A DNA stretch of 64,000 nucleotides, from contig DATJUT010000101.1 in NCBI GenBank assembly GCA_035502185.1, forward strand, positions 88,300 through 152,299, in the 5' to 3' direction. Numbering within the stretch: the stretch's first letter is position 1; every line of letters starts with the position of its first letter. Source of the DNA: Gemmatimonadales bacterium (GTDB lineage Bacteria; Gemmatimonadota; Gemmatimonadetes; Gemmatimonadales; JACORV01). Positions 36,863 to 45,660 of this stretch are shown here, piece by piece. A model generated the notes under the pieces. It did not search any database. It was not told where the DNA came from and saw only the letters and a list, made by a program, of their open reading frames with translations. The translations under genes were made by a program, and so were the position numbers.

Positions 36863-39504
36863 GGAGCGAACCCGAGCGTCAGCCATTCCACCTCCACCCC
36901 GTAGCTGCCCGGCGCGACGGCGACACCGGCTTCGGGCCGCAGGGAGAGTTGCAGTCGCTCCACGTGCTCGAGACGCACGTGGTCGCCGGCGCCGCCACGG
37001 CCCGACGCCGGTCCCACCCAGTAGTTCCATTCGCCTGGGAACCCCTCCGGCAGCAGGACGCCCCGACCGGACGTGAAAGCCGAAAGTGGCAGCGACGCCT
37101 CGTGCCACGAGCTGTCCGCGGGAACCTCCGCCGTCCAGCACGTGCCATCGTCCTCCATCAGCGTGACGTGGAGGACCTGACGCGGCCCGAGGCCGCGCAG
37201 CCGTACGGTCAGCGCCCGCGCCCCGGCCACGGTCTCCTGGCGGGAGTCGATCAGGTCCTTGACCACGAGCGACGCGGTGTAGTCGTCCAGCGGCTGGCCG
37301 TTCGGGTGGGTCGGCAGCTCCAGGTGGAACACCGGCCGTCCGGTGGCGGCGGACAGGGCGAGCCGGAACAGCCCGAGCCGGCCCGCGTCGCCGATGCGGC
37401 TGAATGCCAGGCGCGCCGCGTCCCGGTCAGGGTCGAAGAGCACCAGCGGCGTCGTCGGAGCCACGACGTCCAGCTTCCAGAACGCCGTCGCGTAGAAGTC
37501 CCACGCGTTCGGCCGCAGGGGCAGCCCGCCCGGGAAGGTGACCGCCGAGTCCCGGCGGTAGATGGTGATGACGTACTGCCACGGTCCCTCCCGCAGCGCG
37601 GCTGCCGGCACGGCGGCGGCGTACTCGTACCCGCCGGCCGGGTGCATGGCGAAGGGGCGGTAGAAGAACCCCGCCTCGGGCCGGAGGAACAGCGTCACGG
37701 AATCGGGCGGCGTGGGCGCGACGACCCGGGCGATGAGCGCCGCGTCCCGTCCCGCGACGACCTGTCGCGCCGCGAGCGGCAGGACCGTCGGCGGGAGCGT
37801 GTCGAGCGGCGGCGCGTGGTACTCGGCGAAGCCGACGTGGCCCATGAACGCGGGCAGGGACGCCGTGTCCACCCGACCGGCGGCGCTCAGCACGTAGACG
37901 CCGGGCGTCACCGCGAACCGGCCGCTCGCGGCGCGTTCGGCCCGCGGGTTGCCGGCGGTGATCGGCTGCACGGTGAAGGTCGTGCCGAGGTCGGGCAGCG
38001 AGACCGTCATGGGCCAGGCGCGGCTGACGGCCCGGGTCACGATCTTGCCGGGATCCGGCGGCTCGAACGGGTCGCGCACGGGCACCGCGTCGGGGTAGAC
38101 CTCGAGGCGCCAGATCCCCGTGCGCACCTTGTCGAGGAAGTAAACCCCCTCGCCGCCGTAGGTCACGACCGGGGAGGAGCCGTAGCCGGCGATGCGCTGC
38201 AGGGCCTTCGGTTCGGGCGGCATCGCGCGCGTCGAACCGGCGTAGAGGAACGCGTCGCGCGCGACCAGCTCGCCGAGATTCTCGTCGGCGGCGACGTGGA
38301 AGTCGCCGAACCTCGTGTTGTCGGGATACGGGCCGTACGACCGGAACCGCGGCAGCCGGCGCATCGCCTCGGCGGCGATGATCGCACTCATCGCCTTGCG
38401 CGGCGTGTAGACGAGATTCAGGTAGTGGGTCTGCCAGCCGAGGTTGCGCGAGGCGGTCGCCAGCATGTCGTAGGCGAACATCGCGGCGAACTGCGCGCCC
38501 ACGGCGCGGAACGTCCGGGCCATGGCCGGATACATGGTGCCGGTCCGGAGGTCCGGCGAGTCGAACTCGTAGACGATGCGCGGCATGCGCGCCAGCTCCG
38601 GGCGCAGCATGTCGGGGAAGGTGTCCACCGCCCGCAGGTAGTTGCCCGCCAGCTCGTGACCGGCGTTGAGCCCGGTCGGATACCACGCGAAGGTCACGCC
38701 CTGCACTTCCGAGCGGCGGATGGCCTCGGCGATGCGGAAGTCCTGGCTCACGTTGTAGAAGACGAGCTTGCGGCACCCGGTGCCGCGCACCGCGTCGCTG
38801 AGCGCGTTCAGGTAGCTGATCGAGCCCTGCAGGTCCTCCGGGTGGTGCCACGGCTCGTTCACCAGCTCGATGAACAGGATCGCGGGCTCGTCCTTGAGCG
38901 CCACGCCGGTGTAGGGATTGACGTGGTTCAGGATCTGCCTGAGGTAGTTCACCTGGGCCGCGATGGCCGCGGGGTCGGTGCCCATGCGCGCCTTGCCGAA
39001 CACGCGGCCGAAGCCGGGCGTTGCGGCGTCCCGCTCCATCGCGTCCGGCCAGTTGGAGCTGTAGAGCTGGATGGGGCTGAACAGCATGTAGATGCCGCGC
39101 TCCCGCGCGCGGGCGACGAGGTAGTCCAGCAGGTCGAGATGGTCGTTGGCGATCAGGTTCCCGGCGCTGTCGGCCGATTCCCAGTCGCCCCAGAAGGTCA
39201 GCCGCAGTCCGTCCCAGCCCATTCGCGCGAACTGCGCCATGTCCTCGTCGATCATCTTCCGGCGATCGGCGTGGAGGTAGCCCGCGGCCCGGTAGTCCGA
39301 CGCCGTCGGCAGCACGTAGTTCGCGCCGAACAGGCTCACTTCCTGCCGGTCGTCGGCCCAGCGCACCACGCCCGCGCTGTCGAGGTAGACGGCCCGCGTC
39401 GCGGGCGGGGCCTCGCCCCCGGCCGGGCGCTGCGCGCGGGCCGGCGCGGGAAGGGCGGCGGCCAGCACAAACAGCAGGGCAAGTTCGGAGCGGGTCGGCA
39501 CCAT
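36859..39504 (-). CDS. Clan GH-A glycoside hydrolase, multidomain, secreted
   Basis: An 881-residue secreted enzyme. The signal peptide (MVPTRSELALLFVLAAALPAPARAQ) precedes a TIM-barrel domain (about 50-430) with WDGLRLTFWGDWES, FIELVNEPWHH holding the probable acid/base Glu217, and IVYEFDSPD holding the probable nucleophile Glu313. The 96-residue gap fits a clan GH-A enzyme near GH5/GH42/GH2 type, but the exact family is not clear. C-terminal beta-sandwich modules (about 450-881) could bind carbohydrate. The ATG at 39504 has GGAG upstream. It leads an operon with the overlapping GH53 gene, so it may process galacto-oligosaccharides or other pectin-derived sugars. Confidence 0.75.
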   Translation of the reverse strand: MVPTRSELALLFVLAAALPAPARAQRPAGGEAPPATRAVYLDSAGVVRWADDRQEVSLFGANYVLPTASDYRAAGYLHADRRKMIDEDMAQFARMGWDGLRLTFWGDWESADSAGNLIANDHLDLLDYLVARARERGIYMLFSPIQLYSSNWPDAMERDAATPGFGRVFGKARMGTDPAAIAAQVNYLRQILNHVNPYTGVALKDEPAILFIELVNEPWHHPEDLQGSISYLNALSDAVRGTGCRKLVFYNVSQDFRIAEAIRRSEVQGVTFAWYPTGLNAGHELAGNYLRAVDTFPDMLRPELARMPRIVYEFDSPDLRTGTMYPAMARTFRAVGAQFAAMFAYDMLATASRNLGWQTHYLNLVYTPRKAMSAIIAAEAMRRLPRFRSYGPYPDNTRFGDFHVAADENLGELVARDAFLYAGSTRAMPPEPKALQRIAGYGSSPVVTYGGEGVYFLDKVRTGIWRLEVYPDAVPVRDPFEPPDPGKIVTRAVSRAWPMTVSLPDLGTTFTVQPITAGNPRAERAASGRFAVTPGVYVLSAAGRVDTASLPAFMGHVGFAEYHAPPLDTLPPTVLPLAARQVVAGRDAALIARVVAPTPPDSVTLFLRPEAGFFYRPFAMHPAGGYEYAAAVPAAALREGPWQYVITIYRRDSAVTFPGGLPLRPNAWDFYATAFWKLDVVAPTTPLVLFDPDRDAARLAFSRIGDAGRLGLFRLALSAATGRPVFHLELPTHPNGQPLDDYTASLVVKDLIDSRQETVAGARALTVRLRGLGPRQVLHVTLMEDDGTCWTAEVPADSSWHEASLPLSAFTSGRGVLLPEGFPGEWNYWVGPASGRGGAGDHVRLEHVERLQLSLRPEAGVAVAPGSYGVEVEWLTLGFAP

Positions 39505-39587
39505 TGGGCTCCGCGGCGTGTGTACCCGAGGAGGAAGCTGCGGCTCGCCGCCGGAGCGCGCAATGAGCCGGGTGCGACCCGGTCGTG

Positions 39588-39593
39588 TATGTT
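39588..39593 (+). promoter_or_regulatory. -10 box of the lipoprotein gene at 39683
   Basis: TATGTT stands in the 178-base divergent region about 90 bases before the ATG. No good -35 box is seen; the identification is weak. Confidence 0.25.
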
Positions 39594-39682
39594 ACGGGGC
39601 GTTCCCTGACACATCGCGCGGCGGCCGGCACCTACTCGATCGAGCGGTCGAGCCGTCGCCCTGCGTTCGGTCCGGAGGAGCG

Positions 39683-40996
39683 ATGCGCACGACCAGGGGG
39701 CTTGGAGGCGCGTTGGGGCTGTCCCTGCTGGCCGCCGCGGCGGCGGGCTGCGGTGGAGAGGGCAGCGGGAGCGGGGGCGGGCCCACGGGCCCCGTGATCC
39801 CCGCCGTGGTCGGGACCTTCGGCACGGCCTCCACCTTCGCGACGCACGCGCAGCTCGCGGGCTACGGGTACAGCTACGGTCCGTCGGACGGACAGTTCGG
39901 CGCCATCCGCGGGAACGCCGGGACCTACACGTTCTACGGCAGCGCCGGCTCCGGCACGGCCTGCGCCGGCACGCCGAGCCTCACCGGGGAGTACACCTTC
40001 ACCGGGACGCTCACGCAGGTCACGGGGAGCAGCTGCACGAGGCTGTTCGGACCGGGGTCCGGCCCGGCGGGCTGGGTCTTCGACTCGAACTACGCGGCCG
40101 GCGGGCCGGTGGTGCGTTTCGCCGTCGGCGCAGACAGCGGCTGGTTCATTCCCTTCCACGCCGAAATCCACTGGGTCAATCCCTCCACCTCGGACGGGCT
40201 GTGCTACGTGAACGGGACGTCCGGCGGTGAGGTGCCCTGCTTCTACGGGGGGCTCGGCCTGGCGGTCTCGACCGACGGCGGGGTGACCTTCCGCGTCGTC
40301 GGGCAGGTCTTCCAGCCCAGCGAGGCGCTGTCGGTCTTCAAGGGCGGCGGCACGAACATGAGCGTCGGCTACGGCTCGCTGCTCGTGGCCGACTCGAGCG
40401 GAAAGCACCTGCCCAACCCGCCGGCGGATCCCTCCAGCGCGTATTTCTACCTGTTCTTCACCGACCGCCTGGCGGCGGCGCCGGGCGCCTGCACGGGGCG
40501 GTCGTGCGTCGGCGTGGAGCGGGCGCGGTACGACGCCGTCGTGGCGGCCGCGCTCTCGGGCGACCCGCACCAGGTGGCGACCGCGTTCCGCAAGTACGAC
40601 GGCACGTCCTGGACCGCGCCCGCCACCAGCGACACGCCGGGCGACACGGGGACGGCGGGCGCGTACGCGCCGCTGTTCACCGACGAGACCGGCGCCTTGC
40701 CCGAGGTGATGTACGACAGCGCGGTAGGCGCGTACCTCCTGGTGTACCAGAGCAACGGGGGCATTGCGGTGCGCGCCTCGAGCGACCTCGTCCACTGGTC
40801 CGGCTCCATCGCCACGGCCTACAGCGAGCCGGGCCGCCAGCTCTACTTTCCGACCCTGATGGGCGAGACCGGCGACCCGACCATCGGGGGACCGCAGCCG
40901 CGGGTGTACTTCACGAGTTTCCCCACCGACTCGTTTCCCAAGTACGCGACCTCGGTGTTCGAGAGCGTGCCACTCAGCGTGTCCAAGGGTCCGTGA
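39683..40996 (+). CDS. Lipoprotein with five-bladed-propeller-like repeats, unknown function
   Basis: A 437-residue lipoprotein (lipobox AAAAGC, Cys23) that begins with a Gly/Ser-rich linker. Beta-strand-rich repeats such as GGLGLAVSTDGGVTFRVVGQVF, SSAYFYLFFTDR, LPEVMYDSAVGAYLLVYQSNGGIAVRASSDLVHWS and PRVYFTSFPTD look like GH43/GH62- or GH117-type five-bladed propellers, where SSDLVHWS-like phrases recur. The three catalytic acids of such enzymes could not be assigned, so it may be a sugar-binding or hydrolytic protein. The ATG at 39683 has GGAGGAG directly upstream. It is divergent from the galactan-type operon, suggesting a shared substrate. Confidence 0.6.
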   Translation: MRTTRGLGGALGLSLLAAAAAGCGGEGSGSGGGPTGPVIPAVVGTFGTASTFATHAQLAGYGYSYGPSDGQFGAIRGNAGTYTFYGSAGSGTACAGTPSLTGEYTFTGTLTQVTGSSCTRLFGPGSGPAGWVFDSNYAAGGPVVRFAVGADSGWFIPFHAEIHWVNPSTSDGLCYVNGTSGGEVPCFYGGLGLAVSTDGGVTFRVVGQVFQPSEALSVFKGGGTNMSVGYGSLLVADSSGKHLPNPPADPSSAYFYLFFTDRLAAAPGACTGRSCVGVERARYDAVVAAALSGDPHQVATAFRKYDGTSWTAPATSDTPGDTGTAGAYAPLFTDETGALPEVMYDSAVGAYLLVYQSNGGIAVRASSDLVHWSGSIATAYSEPGRQLYFPTLMGETGDPTIGGPQPRVYFTSFPTDSFPKYATSVFESVPLSVSKGP

Positions 40997-41056
40997 CGGC
41001 GGGGAACCGCCCGGGGGCGGCGTCACCCGGCGCCGACCCGGGCGGCGCTGCGCGCG

Positions 41057-41085
41057 TTCACCCGGCGGCGGCGCCCGGCTACATT
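41057..41085 (+). promoter_or_regulatory. Promoter giving a probably leaderless mRNA for the EntS-like gene
   Basis: TTCACC (41057-41062) and TACATT (41080-41085) are 17 bases apart. The GTG start at 41092 begins 6 bases after the -10 box, so the transcript would start at or just inside the start codon and lack a Shine-Dalgarno. Confidence 0.4.
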
Positions 41086-41091
41086 GCGCGC

Positions 41092-42363
41092 GTGTCGCCC
41101 GGCCCCTATGCCTCGTTCCGGATCCCCGACTTCCGCCGCTTCATCGTCTCGCTGCTGACGACGACGGTGGGGTCGCAGGTCCAGACCCTCGTCGTCTCCT
41201 GGCAGATCTACACCATCACCCACGACCCGCTGTCGCTGGGCCTCATCGGCCTGGCGGAGGCGGTGCCGTTCATCGGCGCGGCGCTGTGGGCGGGGCACGT
41301 GGCGGACCGATTCGATCGCCGGCGCATTGCGCTGTGGTCGCTCGGGGTGCTGCTCGCCTGCGCGCTGGCGCTGGTGGGGCTGAGCCAGGCGCAGGGGTGG
41401 GTGCGCGCGCACGGCGTGTGGCCGTTCTACGTCGTGATCGCGACCGGCGGTCTGGCGCGCAGCTTCCTCATCCCGGCGCGCAACTCGCTGGCCGTGGGGC
41501 TGATCCCCAGGGAGATGCTGCCCAACTCCATCGCGTGGCGGAGCTCCACCTGGCAGACGGGCGCGGTCGCGGGCCCGGCCGTCGGGGGGCTGTTGTACGG
41601 GTTCGCCGGCGTGTCCGCGGCCTACGCGGTGCAGGCGGCGCTGCTCCTGGTCGCCCTGGTCGCGTTCGCCATGATCGGCGCGCCCCCGCCGTCCCGGGCC
41701 GCGGCGCGCGGCGGGGGCGCCGGTGACGGCCTGCTCTCCGGCCTGCGGTTCGTATGGACCGAGCGCGCGCTGCTGGGCGCGCAGACGCTCGATCTCTTCT
41801 CGGTGCTGCTCGGCGGCGCCGAGGCCCTGCTCCCGGTGTTCGCCGACCAGGTCCTGCACGTGGGGCCGCAGGGGCTCGGCGTCCTGCGAGCGGCGCCGGC
41901 CGCGGGCGCGGTGCTGATGTCGTTCTACATGGCGCACCAGCCGCCGCTCCGGCGGGCCGGCCGGACCCTGCTGGTGGCGGTGGCTACGTTCGCGCTGTGC
42001 ATCGTCGGCTTCGGGCTGTCGCGGAGCTTCGCGCTCTCGGCCGGGCTGCTGATGGTGAGCGGGATGGCGGACAACGTGAGCGTGCTGATCCGCCAGACGA
42101 TGCTGCAGGTGCTGACGCCGGGGCCCCTCCTGGGCCGGGTGCTGTCGGTCAACGCCATCTTCGTCGGGTCGTCCAACGAGGTCGGTGCGTTCGAGTCGGG
42201 CCTGACGGCGAGACTGCTGGGAACGGTGCCGGCGGTGGTGCTGGGCGGCGTCGCGTCGCTGGCCGTGGTGGGGATCGTGGCCGGGACGGTTCCGCGGCTG
42301 AGGCAGATGCGCGAGATTCAGCGCACCCGAGAACCCGGGGATCCGGAGGTGTCGGCCGCGTGA
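41092..42363 (+). CDS. EntS/YbdA-like MFS transporter
   Basis: A 423-residue major facilitator in the MFS_3 (enterobactin-exporter) group: FRIPDFRRFIVSLLTTTVGSQVQTLVVSWQIY at the N-terminus, AGHVADRFDRRRIALWS (motif A) and RNSLAVGLIPREMLPNSIAWRSS in the middle are characteristic. It may export siderophores, small metabolites or drugs. The start is GTG at 41092, leaderless by the promoter position. Its TGA stop overlaps the GTG start of the next gene (GTGA at 42360-42363), so translation is coupled. It is not obviously part of the galactan cluster that surrounds it. Confidence 0.88.
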   Translation: MSPGPYASFRIPDFRRFIVSLLTTTVGSQVQTLVVSWQIYTITHDPLSLGLIGLAEAVPFIGAALWAGHVADRFDRRRIALWSLGVLLACALALVGLSQAQGWVRAHGVWPFYVVIATGGLARSFLIPARNSLAVGLIPREMLPNSIAWRSSTWQTGAVAGPAVGGLLYGFAGVSAAYAVQAALLLVALVAFAMIGAPPPSRAAARGGGAGDGLLSGLRFVWTERALLGAQTLDLFSVLLGGAEALLPVFADQVLHVGPQGLGVLRAAPAAGAVLMSFYMAHQPPLRRAGRTLLVAVATFALCIVGFGLSRSFALSAGLLMVSGMADNVSVLIRQTMLQVLTPGPLLGRVLSVNAIFVGSSNEVGAFESGLTARLLGTVPAVVLGGVASLAVVGIVAGTVPRLRQMREIQRTREPGDPEVSAA

Positions 42364-43013
42364 CCAGCCCCGAACCGCAGTCGCCAGATCAGCGCGGCGT
42401 GCCGCCGTCGGCGCTGGTCCTGATCGCCGCCAACCTCGTGCCGCTGGTGGGCGTCGTCGCGCTCCACTGGACGGTGTTCTCCATTCTGCTCCTGTACTGG
42501 TGCGAGAACGTCGTGGTGGGCGTGTTCAACGTCCTGCGGATGCTGGTCGCGAGCCCGAAGGACGTCGCGGCCGACGCCGCCAAGGTGTTCTTCATCCCGT
42601 TCTTCATGTTTCACTACGGCATGTTCACGATGGTGCACGGCATCTTCGTGATGGCGCTGTTCGGCCCCGGCGGCGGACGCTTCTCGCCGAGTCCGGCGGC
42701 GTTCCTCGCCGCGGTGCGCGGCGCGGGCATCGGGTACGGCGCGCTGGCCATTCTCCTCAGCCACGGCTTCTCGTTCGTGCACAACTACCTCGCGAGCGGC
42801 GAATTCCGCCGCGCCTCGCTGCCGCAGCTGATGGCCCAGCCGTACGCGCGGGTCATGGTGCTGCACGTGACGATCCTGCTCGGTGGGTTCGCCGCCAAGG
42901 CGATGGGCGCGCCGGTGGCGGCGCTGCTGCTCCTGATCGCCCTCAAGACCCTGATCGACCTCCGCGCGCACCTCGCCGAGCGGAAGAAGCTCGGCACCCT
43001 CAGCGCGCCGTAG
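42360..43013 (+). CDS. DUF6498 membrane protein
   Basis: A 217-residue membrane protein with about six hydrophobic segments (ALVLIAANLVPLVGVVALH, LLLYWCENVVVGVFNVLRML, FFMFHYGMFTMVHGIFVMALF and others). LYWCENVVVGVFN and FFIPFFMFHYGMF are typical of DUF6498. Histidines in FHYGMFTMVHG may bind a metal; the function is unknown. The start GTG overlaps the previous gene's stop (GTGA). It converges on the GH2 gene with a 21-base gap. Pairing with an MFS gene suggests an accessory role in transport, which is inference. Confidence 0.72.
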   Translation: MTSPEPQSPDQRGVPPSALVLIAANLVPLVGVVALHWTVFSILLLYWCENVVVGVFNVLRMLVASPKDVAADAAKVFFIPFFMFHYGMFTMVHGIFVMALFGPGGGRFSPSPAAFLAAVRGAGIGYGALAILLSHGFSFVHNYLASGEFRRASLPQLMAQPYARVMVLHVTILLGGFAAKAMGAPVAALLLLIALKTLIDLRAHLAERKKLGTLSAP

Positions 43014-43034
43014 CGCGCCGCGGCGGGCCGGAGG

Positions 43035-45512
43035 CTACCGCGCGGTTGGAACCGCCGGCCGGGGCTCGGCGGCCCGCACCACCACCGTCACCCCCGCCTC
43101 GCGCAGGCCGTCCGCGCTCGCCGTCAGGCGCAGCGTCCCGGCCTGGGCGGTGCGCAGGATCGCCAGTCCCCGGCCCTCGAACGCGTGGCGCCGGTCGGAG
43201 CGGTACGGGTCGTGGTCCTGGAGGTTGCCGGTCTCCACCGCCACGACCTCACCTCCGGTCACCGCGAGCCGCACCTCGTCGTCCGCGGCGGGCACCACGA
43301 CGCCCGAGGAGTCCACGATCTCGAACGCCACCTGCGCGACGTCGCCCGGCGCGGTGGTGAGGGTGTCGCGATCGGCCACGAGGCGGATCGCGGCGGGCGG
43401 GCCCGCCGTCCGCAGCTCCGCGACGGCGCAATCCGTCCCGTCGCGGTGCTTGCCGACGGCCCGCACCACGCCCGGCGCGTACGGCACGTCCCAGCTGAGG
43501 TGCAGGTCGTTGGTCGTCGCGCGCACCACCGGCAGCGCGTACGTGTTCCAGCCGCCGGAGGTGCCCTGCGCCGGGAACTCGAGGCTCTTGGCGCCGAGCG
43601 AGCGGCCGTTGACGAACAGCTCGACGGTGTTGCAGTTGGTGTACGCCAGCACGGGGATCGTCTGCCCCTCGCGCCCCGGCCAGTTCCAGTGCGGCAGCAG
43701 GTGGAGCACCGGCCGGTCCGTCCACACGCTCTGCCAGAAGAAGAACGAGTCCTTCGGGTGGCCGGTGATGTCCAGCGGGGCGGAGCCGAATCCGGTGAAC
43801 GGCCAGAAGCTCTCGCCCAGGTAGTCCACGCCCGTCCACATGAAGTCGCCGGCGAAGTAGTCGTGCGTGGCGATCCACTTCCAGCGCCGCTCCGCCTCCA
43901 TCATCCCGCTGGTGTAGTTCGGCCGGGGGACCGCCGGATCGGTGCCGAGCGACGGGCGGCCGTCGAACGACTGGAACACGGTCCCGCTCTCGGTGCCGAC
44001 CATCTTCCAGTCGGGGTGGTCGTGCCGGTCCTGCTCGGCGAACAGCTCGCGCCGCTCGTGCCAGCGGTCCACGTAGTTGTAGCCGACGACGTCCTCGCTC
44101 CCGAGGAAGGCCGGCGTCGCCGGGTGGCCGTCAGCGTAGATGTTGTCGTTGCCCGTGGTGACCGGACGCGTCGGATCCTCGCGGTGGAAGACGTCCACCA
44201 GGCGGCGCAGCACCTGCGCGCCGTCGGCCGTGGACTGCTCGCCGATCTCGTTGCCGGCGCTCCAGATCACGATCGAGGGATGGTTGCGGTCGCGATGGAT
44301 GAAATCCGTCACATCGCGCTCGCTCCAGTCGGCGAAGTACTCGTGGATGCCGTGCGGCACCTTGCCGATGGTCCACTCGTCGAACGCCTCCGCCATCACC
44401 AGGAAGCCCAGCCGGTCGCACAGGTCGAGGAACTCGGGCGCGGGCGGGTTGTGCGACGTGCGGATGGCGTTGGCCCCCATCGCCTTCAGCATCAGCAGCC
44501 GGCTCTCCCAGATCCGCTCCGGCACGGCCGCGCCCACGCCTCCGCCGTCGTGGTGCAGGTTGACGCCCTTGAGCTTCACCGGCCGGCCGTTCAGCAGGAG
44601 GCCGCGGTCCTTGTCCCAGGCGATGGTGCGGATGCCGAAAGGCGTGGTGGTGGCGTCGGCCGTTCGCTGGCCGTCGAGCACCTCACTGCGCAGCGCGTAC
44701 AGGCTCGGCGACCCGACCGACCAGAGCCGGGGCGCCGCGACCTGGAGCCGCTGCACGACCTCGGAATCCTGCCCGGCGGCGAGCGCGATGGGCGTCTCCG
44801 ACCGCGCAGCCTCCTTGCCCGAGCCGTCGAGCACCGTGGTGCGCAGCGTGCCGCTCCGGGCGGCGGGGTAGTCGTTCTCGACCCGGGTCCGCACCACGAC
44901 GTCCGCGCCCGCCGAATCCGCGCGCGGCGTCGTGACGTACGTACCCCAGTGGCCGACGTGAAGCGGCGCCACCAGTTCGAGCCAGGTGTGGCGGTAGATG
45001 CCGCTGCCCGTGTACCAGCGCGAGTTGGGCTGCAGCGAGTTGTCCACGCGCACCGCCACGACGTTGACGCCCGGCACGAGGTGCGCCGTGACGTCGTAGC
45101 CGAAGCTGCTGTAGCCGTACGGGCGCTTGCCGAGGTGGAAGCCGTTGATCCACACGTCGCCGTTCATGTAGACGCCGTCGAACTCCAGCCATGCGTCCCG
45201 GCCCCTCGGTCCGGCGGGCAGGCGGAACGACTTGCGGTACCAGCCCAGCCCCGAGGGGTAGAAGCCCATCCTGCCGCCGCCCGGGGTGTCCTGCTTCGGC
45301 GTGCCCTCGATGCTCCAGTCGTGGGGCAGGTCCAGGCGGCGCCAGGCGCGGTCGTCGAAGCCGGGACGCTCCGCGCCTGCGGGGTCGCCGAGCGTGAAGC
45401 GCCACCCGGGGTCCATCGACAGGCGCTGCCGCTGGGCCGCGGCCGGACGCGCCGCGACGAGGAGCGCGGCGGTGGCGGCGACGAGGAAGGTGACGGTGCG
45501 GCTCGTGAGCAT
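43035..45512 (-). CDS. Secreted GH2 beta-galactosidase
   Basis: An 825-residue GH2 enzyme with a signal peptide (MLTSRTVTFLVAATAALLVAARPAAAQ). Domain order is sugar-binding jelly roll (about 30-220), Ig-like domain (220-320), TIM barrel (about 320-620), then a C-terminal DUF4982/Ig-like pair. Motifs are VNLHHDGG, NAIRTSHNPP, acid/base Glu422 in WSAGNEIGE and nucleophile Glu508 in VGTESG. It should release terminal beta-galactose (or a related residue such as beta-glucuronic acid) in the periplasm or outside. Together with the GH53 galactanase it would complete galactan breakdown. The ATG at 45512 lacks an obvious strong ribosome site. It is divergent from a GH13 gene with 148 bases between. 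Confidence 0.9.
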   Translation of the reverse strand: MLTSRTVTFLVAATAALLVAARPAAAQRQRLSMDPGWRFTLGDPAGAERPGFDDRAWRRLDLPHDWSIEGTPKQDTPGGGRMGFYPSGLGWYRKSFRLPAGPRGRDAWLEFDGVYMNGDVWINGFHLGKRPYGYSSFGYDVTAHLVPGVNVVAVRVDNSLQPNSRWYTGSGIYRHTWLELVAPLHVGHWGTYVTTPRADSAGADVVVRTRVENDYPAARSGTLRTTVLDGSGKEAARSETPIALAAGQDSEVVQRLQVAAPRLWSVGSPSLYALRSEVLDGQRTADATTTPFGIRTIAWDKDRGLLLNGRPVKLKGVNLHHDGGGVGAAVPERIWESRLLMLKAMGANAIRTSHNPPAPEFLDLCDRLGFLVMAEAFDEWTIGKVPHGIHEYFADWSERDVTDFIHRDRNHPSIVIWSAGNEIGEQSTADGAQVLRRLVDVFHREDPTRPVTTGNDNIYADGHPATPAFLGSEDVVGYNYVDRWHERRELFAEQDRHDHPDWKMVGTESGTVFQSFDGRPSLGTDPAVPRPNYTSGMMEAERRWKWIATHDYFAGDFMWTGVDYLGESFWPFTGFGSAPLDITGHPKDSFFFWQSVWTDRPVLHLLPHWNWPGREGQTIPVLAYTNCNTVELFVNGRSLGAKSLEFPAQGTSGGWNTYALPVVRATTNDLHLSWDVPYAPGVVRAVGKHRDGTDCAVAELRTAGPPAAIRLVADRDTLTTAPGDVAQVAFEIVDSSGVVVPAADDEVRLAVTGGEVVAVETGNLQDHDPYRSDRRHAFEGRGLAILRTAQAGTLRLTASADGLREAGVTVVVRAAEPRPAVPTAR

Positions 45513-45660
45513 GGTTTCGGTCCCCGGAGGCGTGCGGGCTGAGGTGGTCGTCGAAGGCGCGGATACGTTAGGCCCGAGCCCGAGGTGGCCGCAAGAACGC
45601 GCTGCGAGCTACATTGGCTCGCGCAGGGCCGAAGGTCCCTTTCAGGCAGGAGAGACGCAG

